From an uncultured cyanobacterium (lineage in GTDB: Bacteria > Cyanobacteriota > Cyanobacteriia > PCC-6307 > Cyanobiaceae): a stretch of 6,318 nt of DNA. The stretch covers positions 1 to 6,318 of the forward strand of contig CAIYSK010000292.1 in assembly GCA_903928835.1 (NCBI GenBank). The letters run 5' to 3'. Each line of letters opens with the position of its first letter. Position 1 is the first letter of the stretch. Positions 1 through 5,750 of the stretch are shown here, in pieces. The notes under the pieces are model-generated. The model was not told the DNA's origin, did not search any database, and worked only from the letters and a program-made list of their open reading frames with translations. The translations under genes were made by a program, and so were the position numbers.

Positions 1-488
1 GGGTCCTTGATGCCAAAGATTCCCTGCGCCAACTCAGTCAGTTGCGCATCGGCGAGGCGAAGGAACTGAGCCAGGGTGATTGGCTTTTGGTCTGCGACCA
101 GGGCCGTTGGAAGGGGGTCATTGACGATGAACCCCTGCAACAACTGCCCGTCCAGCGTTGGGACACCGATCGCATCGGCGACCATCTCAAGCCCCTGTCC
201 AGCTTGGCTTCGATTTCTGAGAACGCGCCCCTTTGGCAGGCCGTGCAGCAACTCGAAGAGACCAAAGCGGTACGGCTCTTGGTGCTCAGTCCCGCCGGTC
301 TGCCCTGCGGCACCCTGGAGCGGCCCGAGCTCGGAGCCGTGGTTTTGGCGAAGTTGGGCTTGAAACTGCCATCGCCCTTGATGGAGATGGCCAGGCGCCA
401 GAACACCTATCCCCTTGGCCTGGGCTTGCCCCAGGTGGTGCGCACCATGGTGGCCACTGGCGACGTTGGCGGGATCGAAGCCAGCTGA
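1..488 (+). CDS. C-terminal part of a CBS-domain membrane protease (probable M50/site-2 protease family), 5'-truncated
   Basis: The reading frame (codons from position 3) is open at the left edge and ends at TGA 486-488, leaving about 161 residues. The visible part resembles a regulatory CBS-type module: an IGEAKELSQGDWLLV stretch, then a second repeat-like unit (LSSLASISENAPLWQAVQQLEE followed by VRLLVLSPAGLPCGTLERPEL). It ends with an amphipathic tail (MARRQNTYPLGLGLPQVVRTMV). In cyanobacteria this kind of tail sits behind the HExxH and NxxPxxxLDG membrane domains of site-2-type zinc metalloproteases, which cleave substrates within the membrane. The catalytic part lies outside the window, so the protease assignment rests on recognition of the C-terminal family pattern and is inference. 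A TTG at 42 could be mistaken for a start but is internal. The last 82 nt overlap the end of the convergent lipoate-family gene. Confidence 0.65.
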   Translation, partial: VLDAKDSLRQLSQLRIGEAKELSQGDWLLVCDQGRWKGVIDDEPLQQLPVQRWDTDRIGDHLKPLSSLASISENAPLWQAVQQLEETKAVRLLVLSPAGLPCGTLERPELGAVVLAKLGLKLPSPLMEMARRQNTYPLGLGLPQVVRTMVATGDVGGIEAS

Positions 489-1228
489 TGGTCGGGGATT
501 CGGCCGGCAATCTGTGCCAGTTCGTGGGCCTCGAGAACACGAGGCCTCGCCCCATTTGGGGCCCCCCGCAAGGCTTCAGGCAGCGCTTGCCCAGCAGCGT
601 TAAGGAGGCACTGCTCCAATTGGTCTGGGCCCACTGGCAGCTCTGGCAGGGGCGGCGGTTCCTGGCCAAAAACCTGCTGCCAAAGTGCCTTTGGTGGATC
701 CAGCAGGATCGAGCCGTGCTGCAACAGCTGGCCCCGCCGCCAGAGTTGGGCACTGCCGATCCGCTTGCTTCCTCCCGCATGCACCAAGTCAGCGGCTGTG
801 CTGAGGGCAAAGCAGTTGCTCCCCTGCAGGTTGGCCGCTTGATCGCCAAAGACCAGCGGTAGGCCAAGGGTTTCAAAGGCCAGCTGCAGCCAAACGCAGC
901 TGAGCCTGTAGGCCTCCCGCCGCGATGGAGGGGGGCTGGGCCAGACCAGGGCGTAGGTGAGGCTTCCGGCATGCAAAACGGCGCGCCCCCCACTGGGCCG
1001 CCGCACGAGATCGATCACCCCCTTGTTCACCAACTCCGGCCAGTGGGGTTCGAGTTGGCGCTGGTGAAATCCCAGCGATAGGGTCGGGCGCCGCCAGCGG
1101 TAGAGGCGAAAGGCCGGCCGGCCCTGGTCGAGTAGCCAGCTATCGATGGCCATCTGCCAAGCCCCATCGAGCTCGGTGGTGGCCACCCAGAGCGGCCCCT
1201 GGGTGGGAGATGCTGTGGTCTCAGCCAT
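407..1228 (-). CDS. Lipoate/octanoate protein transferase family protein (LipM/LplA-like)
   Basis: A biotin/lipoate A/B protein ligase fold enzyme, expected to move octanoyl or lipoyl groups onto lipoyl domains such as those of 2-oxoacid dehydrogenases and GcvH in the cytoplasm. From the ATG at 1228 it has 273 residues. Visible motifs are RRPSGGRAVLH (about 76-86), the acyl-pocket signature of the family; GSKRIGSAQ with the acyl-adenylate/thioester-site lysine at about 155; and LQHGSILLD (about 169-177). Cys139 in NCF sits 16 residues before that lysine, where B. subtilis-type LipM octanoyltransferases carry their nucleophile. A LipM-like octanoyltransferase is therefore favoured over an ATP-dependent LplA ligase, but this is inference. 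A GTG 39 nt upstream (1267) would add 13 low-complexity residues and intrude into the divergent transporter gene, so the ATG is preferred. No strong Shine-Dalgarno sequence is visible. The 3' end overlaps the convergent CBS-domain gene by 82 nt. Confidence 0.85.
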   Translation of the reverse strand: MAETTASPTQGPLWVATTELDGAWQMAIDSWLLDQGRPAFRLYRWRRPTLSLGFHQRQLEPHWPELVNKGVIDLVRRPSGGRAVLHAGSLTYALVWPSPPPSRREAYRLSCVWLQLAFETLGLPLVFGDQAANLQGSNCFALSTAADLVHAGGSKRIGSAQLWRRGQLLQHGSILLDPPKALWQQVFGQEPPPLPELPVGPDQLEQCLLNAAGQALPEALRGAPNGARPRVLEAHELAQIAGRIPDHQLASIPPTSPVATMVRTTWGKPRPRG

Positions 1229-1245
1229 GGCCCCAGATTGCCTTG

Positions 1246-2031
1246 ATGACGTGGAGCTTGCTGTCACTTGTGCCCCTGGGGCTTCTGACGGGCTTGCTTT
1301 CCGGGATCTTGGGCATCGGCGGCGGACTGGTCTTTTCCCCCTTGCTGCTTCTGGTGGGCCTGGACCCCCACCATGCCCTGGCCACCAGCACCTTGGCGAT
1401 TGTGCCTACGGGGCTCGGGGGCACCCTTGCCCACCTGCAGTCCCGCTCGATCCCCTGGCGGGCAGGGTTGGCTATTGCCTCAGGAGCGGGGTTTGGGGCC
1501 CTGGTTTTCAGCCATTTGGGCTTCGGTTTTGCTGGCTGGCAATTGCTCAGCCTTCAAGCCGTGATGTATGGGGCTCTGGCGATCAGGATTCGCCCCAAGC
1601 CGGTTGAGGCCCATGAGCCCAGCCCCGCTTTGCCCTTGGCCGGCCTGGTGGGGGTGGGGTCGGCGGCCGGCATGCTCGGTGGATTGCTTGGTGTGGGTGG
1701 TGGGTTGGTCATGGTCCCCTTGATGGTGCGAGTTCTGGGGTTGCCGGTGCGCCTCGCCATCCGGCTGAGCATGCTCGGTGTTCTAACCGCAGCCGCAGCC
1801 GCAACCGTCACGTTTTTGCAGGATGGCCGGGCCCTGCTACCGATGGGGCTCACCCTGGGATGCAGTGCTGCCTTGGCAGCCCATTGGTCGGCCTCCCGCT
1901 TGAATCGCGTTCCCGAGCATTGGCTGGTGTGGATGCTGCGCGCCATCACCCTTCTCCTGGCCCTCGATAGTGGCCGGCGGGCCTTGGGGCTGCTCTTCCA
2001 GGTGGTGCATGGGCCCACTGCCCTGCCCTGA
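1246..2031 (+). CDS. TauE/SafE (sulfite exporter-like) family membrane transporter
   Basis: A strongly hydrophobic polytopic inner-membrane protein with about eight predicted membrane segments. It shows the duplicated family signature: GLLTGLLSGILGIGGG with a downstream Pro in the first half, and SAAGMLGGLLGVGGG with a downstream Pro (ending VMVP) in the second half. The two halves are separated by a short charged linker (IRIRPKPVEAHEPSP). The family (formerly DUF81) includes exporters of sulfite, sulfoacetate and other organic anions; the substrate here cannot be told from sequence. I chose the ATG at 1246 because it begins directly at the first membrane segment and leaves 17 bp to the divergent lipoate-family start. 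An in-frame ATG at 1210 (12 more residues, preceded by a purine-rich GGGTGGGAG with no spacing) would overlap that gene's 5' end. It converges on crr6 with a 21-bp gap. Confidence 0.88.
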   Translation: MTWSLLSLVPLGLLTGLLSGILGIGGGLVFSPLLLLVGLDPHHALATSTLAIVPTGLGGTLAHLQSRSIPWRAGLAIASGAGFGALVFSHLGFGFAGWQLLSLQAVMYGALAIRIRPKPVEAHEPSPALPLAGLVGVGSAAGMLGGLLGVGGGLVMVPLMVRVLGLPVRLAIRLSMLGVLTAAAAATVTFLQDGRALLPMGLTLGCSAALAAHWSASRLNRVPEHWLVWMLRAITLLLALDSGRRALGLLFQVVHGPTALP

Positions 2032-2053
2032 ATCCAGGCTGGCGGCGCCAGCT
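2032..2053. terminator. GC hairpin between convergent tauE-like and crr6 genes
   Basis: GCTGGC (2038-2043), loop GGC, and GCCAGC (2047-2052) form a perfect 6-bp stem that can be extended by one G-U pair. It lies just after the transporter stop (2031) and directly abuts the crr6 stop complement at 2053. Being symmetrical, it could serve both strands. No T-run follows on either strand, so a classical intrinsic terminator is not shown; its placement is the main argument. Confidence 0.4.
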
Positions 2054-2544
2054 CAGGCGTGGTCCCAGAAGTTGGCATCGAGCTCAAAGCCAAGCACCGC
2101 AGCCATTTGCCCCAACCCCTGCCGGCAGCTCAACCCATGACCCTGGGCCCAACCATCCAGGACGAAAAGTCGATGGGTGATCCAAAGCTCCAGGGATTCA
2201 CCAGCGAAGCGAATCCCTTCCGTACGGTTAAAGCTATGGGGCAGCAGCATCGCCACATGGCGGGTGAGTTGGCCGCTGGAACGCTCCAACACCAGGGGCA
2301 GCCAGGGGTAGGCAGCGTCTGCCCGCAAGGTCCACAGGCGGATCTCGGGGATTTCCGAGAGTTCACGGGGATCTTCGGCCTCCCTGGGCCAGTCGAATTG
2401 CAGGGTCAGCTCAGCTCCGCCCTTCACCAAGCTGGCTGGCTCGAGGGATGCCCAGGGATCCAGGGGGGCAAGATCAAGTTGCCGAATGGCACCGGAGCCA
2501 ATCAGCAAACAACCAGCAGCTGCGGGCATGGGGACGTCGGCCAT
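2053..2544 (-). CDS. CRR6-family NDH-1 (NdhI) maturation factor
   Basis: A soluble 163-residue protein of the CRR6/DUF1817 family (chlororespiratory reduction 6), found in cyanobacteria and chloroplasts and needed for maturation of the NdhI subunit during assembly of the photosynthetic NDH-1 complex. The recognisable core is PEIRLWTLRADAAYPWLP (about 66-83), then GQLTRHVAMLLPHSFNRTEGI (about 91-111), then ITHRLFVLDGWAQ (about 122-134). The aromatic/proline pattern and the LPHxFxRTEGI block are what I recognise. I chose the ATG at 2544. An upstream in-frame ATG at 2634 would add 30 residues with no family character and collide with the psaM start codon (shared CCATGG). An ATG at 2529 is a shorter alternative. 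The gene is divergent from psaM, so an NDH-1 factor and a PSI subunit share an 88-bp upstream region. Confidence 0.85.
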   Translation of the reverse strand: MADVPMPAAAGCLLIGSGAIRQLDLAPLDPWASLEPASLVKGGAELTLQFDWPREAEDPRELSEIPEIRLWTLRADAAYPWLPLVLERSSGQLTRHVAMLLPHSFNRTEGIRFAGESLELWITHRLFVLDGWAQGHGLSCRQGLGQMAAVLGFELDANFWDHA

Positions 2545-2574
2545 CAAGAGCTGTGACAGCAGGGCGCAGGAGCC

Positions 2575-2603
2575 TGGACCGTAGCCCCCAAAGGACGAAC
2601 AAT
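2575..2603 (+). promoter_or_regulatory. Candidate sigma70-type promoter for psaM
   Basis: TGGACC (2575-2580) and AACAAT (2598-2603) each match 4 of 6 consensus positions of the -35 and -10 boxes and are separated by 17 bp. Transcription would start near 2610, giving a leader of roughly 23 nt before the psaM ATG. The match is modest and chance is possible. The position within the 88-bp crr6/psaM divergent spacer is what supports it. Confidence 0.28.
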
Positions 2604-2632
2604 GGAGCGACGTTGCTTCTTGCCCCAGCCCC

Positions 2633-2737
2633 ATGGTTTCCTCCCTCAGCCAAGCCGAAGTGCTGATTGCCCTGGTGGTGGCCGCCCACGCCGGTGTTTT
2701 GGCTATTCGTCTCTGCTTCAGCCTCTACAAGGCGTGA
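2633..2737 (+). CDS. psaM: Photosystem I reaction centre subunit XII (PsaM)
   Basis: A very short gene encoding 34 residues, beginning MVSSLSQAEVLIALVVAAHA and ending RLCFSLYKA, with one membrane helix (about residues 9-28). PsaM is a peripheral single-helix PSI subunit that helps trimer formation in cyanobacteria. The diagnostic pattern is a short polar N-terminus, the Q-x-x-x-ALVVA helix start, then LAxRLxxSLY(K) at the C-terminus, as in the known PsaM ending LAxRLxxELYK. The picocyanobacterial version has AAHAG where others have ALLPG. The ATG lies in CCATGG with no clear Shine-Dalgarno sequence. It is followed four bases after the stop by hairpin-forming repeats, and por-linked genes lie downstream on the same strand. 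At this length it is easily missed by ORF callers. Assignment is from sequence pattern plus its photosynthesis neighbours. Confidence 0.9.
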   Translation: MVSSLSQAEVLIALVVAAHAGVLAIRLCFSLYKA

Positions 2738-2740
2738 TGG

Positions 2741-2758
2741 ATGGGGCCAAGCCCCCAT
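2741..2758 (+). terminator. Hairpin just downstream of psaM
   Basis: ATGGGG (2741-2746) and CCCCAT (2753-2758) are perfect inverted repeats with a 6-nt loop, starting four bases after the psaM stop codon. No run of T follows (GCCTTTGG), so this may be a 3'-end stabilising or weak termination element rather than a canonical intrinsic terminator. Confidence 0.35.
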
Positions 2759-2771
2759 GCCTTTGGCTGAA

Positions 2772-2810
2772 GACATTGCGTCCCTATCCCTTGGCTTGGG
2801 AAGCAATGTC
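2772..2810. repeat. 8-bp inverted repeat with nested stem between psaM and the next gene
   Basis: GACATTGC (2772-2779) is the exact reverse complement of GCAATGTC (2803-2810). Inside it TCCC (2781-2784) can pair with GGGA (2798-2801), leaving one G-A mismatch and a 13-nt loop, for 12 possible base pairs in total. It lies 36 nt upstream of the GTG at 2847. It could be a psaM 3'-end structure, a leader structure of the next gene, or a protein-binding site; the sequence alone does not decide. Confidence 0.5.
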
Positions 2811-2846
2811 CGCTAAAAGGCTTGCAAGTCTCCGTTCTTTGTCTGC

Positions 2847-3254
2847 GTGTCCCAGGCCTCCCGGCGATCTGCTCCTAGGGCCCAGGCGCCGGCGCAATTC
2901 CAGCCCACAATCGTCCCCCCCCGGGACGCTGTTTTTGGCTCCGATGGCCAGCTTCTCAGCCTTTCCTCTGAGAGCCAGAAGCTTGTTTGCAGTGTGCTTG
3001 GTCTGACCCTCAAGCTCAGCCTGGTTGTGGTGACCGGAGTGAGTTTGATGCGTTTGGCGGTCGCTTATCAAGAACGGATGGAGCGCCAAGGGGAGCTCAA
3101 AGCCGTGCTGGATCTGGAAACCGGCAAGCTCACCAAGGCGCGGGAACGCTTTGACCAGCTGTTTGCCGTTGGTGGAGAACAAGGCTTGATTCGTGAACAA
3201 AACCAGTGGATCGCGCCCAATCGCTTGAGGGTTGTTTGGCAGCCCCAGCGGTAG
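2847..3254 (+). CDS. Unnamed single-TM coiled-coil protein beside por
   Basis: I do not recognise a named family. The 135-residue product has a basic, Pro/Ala/Gln-rich N-terminal tail (1-30), one hydrophobic segment (about 47-73, with LGLTLKLSLVVVTG and VSLMRLAVAY), and a charged helix likely to form a coiled coil (about 75-105, ERMERQGELKAVLDLETGKL). A short conserved-looking end (GLIREQNQWIAPNRLRVVW) follows. This order (short cytoplasmic tail, one TM, coiled coil, compact tail) is shared with divisome proteins of the FtsL/FtsB/DivIC type, but that resemblance is only architectural. The start is GTG 2847, the only usable start after the in-frame TAA at 2814-2816. It ends 49 bp before por on the same strand and may be co-transcribed with it. 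The real reading frame is preferred over antisense ORFs because of its membrane-protein pattern and context. Confidence 0.72.
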   Translation: MSQASRRSAPRAQAPAQFQPTIVPPRDAVFGSDGQLLSLSSESQKLVCSVLGLTLKLSLVVVTGVSLMRLAVAYQERMERQGELKAVLDLETGKLTKARERFDQLFAVGGEQGLIREQNQWIAPNRLRVVWQPQR

Positions 3255-3264
3255 TGGGCCGTAA

Positions 3265-4278
<1,014 letters not shown>

Positions 4279-4279
4279 A

Positions 4280-4306
4280 ATCCGAGGAGCCCCAACCAGG
4301 CTGGAT
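4280..4306. terminator. Weak imperfect hairpin between por and the convergent gene
   Basis: ATCC (4280-4283) plus AGCC (4288-4291) can pair with GGCT (4299-4302) plus GGAT (4303-4306), leaving a 4-nt one-sided bulge and a 7-nt loop. It occupies the 29-bp gap between two convergent stop codons, so a shared termination role is plausible. There is no T-run and the stem is imperfect. Confidence 0.22.
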
Positions 4307-4307
4307 C

Positions 4308-4796
4308 TCAAAGGCGACGTCTGAATCCGTCGCCGCCAAAACCAGAGCCAAAACCCCGATCGTCGTCGTCGTTGGTGCGGCTCAATTTCCAGACGTTGCG
4401 GCTGAGCCGACGGGCGGTGAGCCCCCCCCGCTCGACTACGGCCGAACCAGGACGCGCTCCCATCAGGTGGGCCACCTCAGCGGTGGTCAACGGGGCCCCC
4501 GTGTGGATGGCGAGTTGGGTGAGCTCGAGCCGCTGCCGCAGGGCGCTCAGATCGGCCTGCCCGCCATCTTCCGATTCGCTCCACATCCAGGGTCTTTCTT
4601 GGCCAGAGGTCGCCATCTTTTGCATCAAGCCCAGGCCAATGAACGCCAGGGCCTGGTCCGGCTTGAGGCCCTCCGCGGTGGCTTGGGCCATCCACTCCGG
4701 CATCGCAGAGGCAGGGTTTTGGGCTGGCATCGGCTCCGTTTCGGTGGCGGAACTGGAGCTCGAGCTGGATGTGCCTGTGGTGCGCTTGGTGGCCAT
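4308..4796 (-). CDS. Uncharacterised csoS1D-adjacent protein with possible winged-helix-like C-terminal half
   Basis: Not a named family that I recognise. The 162 residues divide into four parts. First is a low-complexity N-terminus rich in Ser/Thr/Ala/Pro (1-32, with seven consecutive Ser at 10-16). Next is a helical segment PEWMAQATAEGLKPDQALAF (about 33-52) continuing to LGLMQKMA. Then comes a helix plus helix-turn-helix-like region (about 83-140: LRQRLELTQLAIHT, PLTTAEVAHLMGARPGS, ERGGLTARRLSRNVWKLSR). Last is an odd tail with four Asp, then Gly/Phe repeats, ending FRRRL. The LTTAEVAHLMGARPG plus arginine-rich strand pattern looks like a small DNA-binding winged helix, which is inference. 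Codons are GC-rich at the third position, which favours this frame over the long antisense ORFs. The ATG at 4796 faces csoS1D across a 145-bp spacer. From memory, a small gene occupies this place next to csoS1D in other picocyanobacteria. Confidence 0.7.
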   Translation of the reverse strand: MATKRTTGTSSSSSSSATETEPMPAQNPASAMPEWMAQATAEGLKPDQALAFIGLGLMQKMATSGQERPWMWSESEDGGQADLSALRQRLELTQLAIHTGAPLTTAEVAHLMGARPGSAVVERGGLTARRLSRNVWKLSRTNDDDDRGFGSGFGGDGFRRRL

Positions 4797-4858
4797 GAAC
4801 GTCCCATCAACGTTGGCCGGACGCTACCGGCTCAGGCCTTGACGGCAAGTCCTCGTAA

Positions 4859-4915
4859 GGCGGGCGGTAAGATCCCGCCAACTCATGCCCGCGCGGGGAG
4901 CGTTATCCCCCGTGC
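4859..4915 (+). promoter_or_regulatory. Two hairpins in the csoS1D upstream region
   Basis: The 145-bp divergent spacer (4797-4941) carries two inverted repeats. GGCGGG (4859-4864) pairs with CCCGCC (4874-4879) across a 9-nt loop. GCGCGGGG (4891-4898) pairs with CCCCGTGC (4908-4915), also across a 9-nt loop, with one G-U wobble. A TTGACG close to the -35 consensus lies at 4839-4844, but the nearest -10-like TAAGAT (4868-4873) is 23 bp away, so I do not call a promoter. If csoS1D is transcribed from upstream of these repeats, they would fold in its 5' leader, ending 26 nt before the ATG. Confidence 0.4.
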
Positions 4916-4941
4916 CCGACTGAGGCTCCCTGCCATTCTTC

Positions 4942-5748
4942 ATGGCCTCCCGTTCGCTGCCACCATCGCGCTCTAGGGGCAACGGGCCAGCCATTACGGG
5001 CACGTTGTCGATTGCGGGCAGTGGTTCGGGTGGCAACAGTTTGGGTGGCGATAGCTCCGGGGCAAGTTGCGTCATCACCACCGATAGCGAGGGTTCCCGG
5101 CTGGCCCGCCAATCCAGCCATGTGCAGTCGATTGAGCTGCGCACCTACGTCTTTCTGGACTCGCTCCAGCCCCAGCTGGCGGCGTACATGGGCACCGTTT
5201 CCCAGGGTTTTCTACCGATCCCAGGCGATGCCTGCCTCTGGCTTGAGGTGTCCCCTGGCATGGCCGTGCATCGGGTCACCGACATTGCCCTGAAGGCAAG
5301 CACGGTGCGACTGGGACAGATGATTGTGGAGCGGGCCTTTGGCTCCCTCGCCCTCTATCACCGCGACCAGAGCAACGTGCTCCATTCGGGCGACGTGGTG
5401 CTCGAGGCCATCGGCAACAGGATTGAGCAGCGCAGCCGTTGTGAGGTGAGCTGGACAGAAATCATTCGCGCCATCACCCCCGACCATGCGGTTTTGATCA
5501 ACCGTCAGAACCGGCGGGGCTCGATGATTCAAGCCGGGATGAGCATGTTCATCCTTGAAACAGAACCGGCTGGCTACGTGCTGATCGCAGCCAATGAGGC
5601 AGAGAAGGCGTCGAACATCACCGTTGTGGATGTCAAGGCGGTTGGGGCCTTTGGTCGACTCACCCTGGCGGGTAAGGAAGGCGATGTGGAAGAAGCCGCC
5701 GCCGCTGCCATGCGGGCGATTCACAGCATCAACCAAACAGCTCGCTGA
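4942..5748 (+). CDS. csoS1D: Carboxysome shell protein CsoS1D (tandem BMC domain)
   Basis: A 268-residue alpha-carboxysome shell component with two fused permuted BMC domains (about 63-165 and 168-265). It forms trimers that act as pseudohexamers and stack into a gated, wide-pore particle proposed to pass larger metabolites such as RuBP. Diagnostic stretches are [32 protein letters not shown] and [13 protein letters not shown]. Glu130-Arg131 in VERAFG match the pore-gating Glu120/Arg121 of Prochlorococcus MED4 CsoS1D, given the longer N-terminus here. Residues 1-60 form a Gly/Ser-rich, probably disordered extension. The next Met is residue 83, inside the first BMC domain, and an in-frame TGA sits at 4921-4923, so the ATG at 4942 is well constrained. 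The stop is 2 bp from the convergent rdgB stop. The rubisco and cso genes probably lie to the right, outside the window. Confidence 0.95.
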   Translation: MASRSLPPSRSRGNGPAITGTLSIAGSGSGGNSLGGDSSGASCVITTDSEGSRLARQSSHVQSIELRTYVFLDSLQPQLAAYMGTVSQGFLPIPGDACLWLEVSPGMAVHRVTDIALKASTVRLGQMIVERAFGSLALYHRDQSNVLHSGDVVLEAIGNRIEQRSRCEVSWTEIIRAITPDHAVLINRQNRRGSMIQAGMSMFILETEPAGYVLIAANEAEKASNITVVDVKAVGAFGRLTLAGKEGDVEEAAAAAMRAIHSINQTAR

Positions 5749-5750
5749 CT

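Noticed and set aside
286..993. Long ORFs on both strands (286-993 minus, 233-862 plus) over the lipoate-family gene
   Set aside because: They are Arg/Pro/Gly/Ser-rich frames without recognisable motifs, lying over a gene with clear catalytic signatures. Long shadow ORFs are expected at this GC content.
2545..2634. 30-residue N-terminal extension of the CRR6-family protein
   Set aside because: It has no family character, would start inside the psaM start codon, and removes the divergent spacer. ATG 2544 is preferred.
2602..3006. 134-codon plus-strand ORF starting MERRCFLP
   Set aside because: It runs out of frame over psaM and the TM/coiled-coil gene and has shadow-like Pro/Arg/Ser composition.
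4839..4873. Sigma70 promoter for csoS1D from TTGACG and TAAGAT
   Set aside because: The 23-bp spacing is too long for a standard promoter, so it is mentioned only as context.
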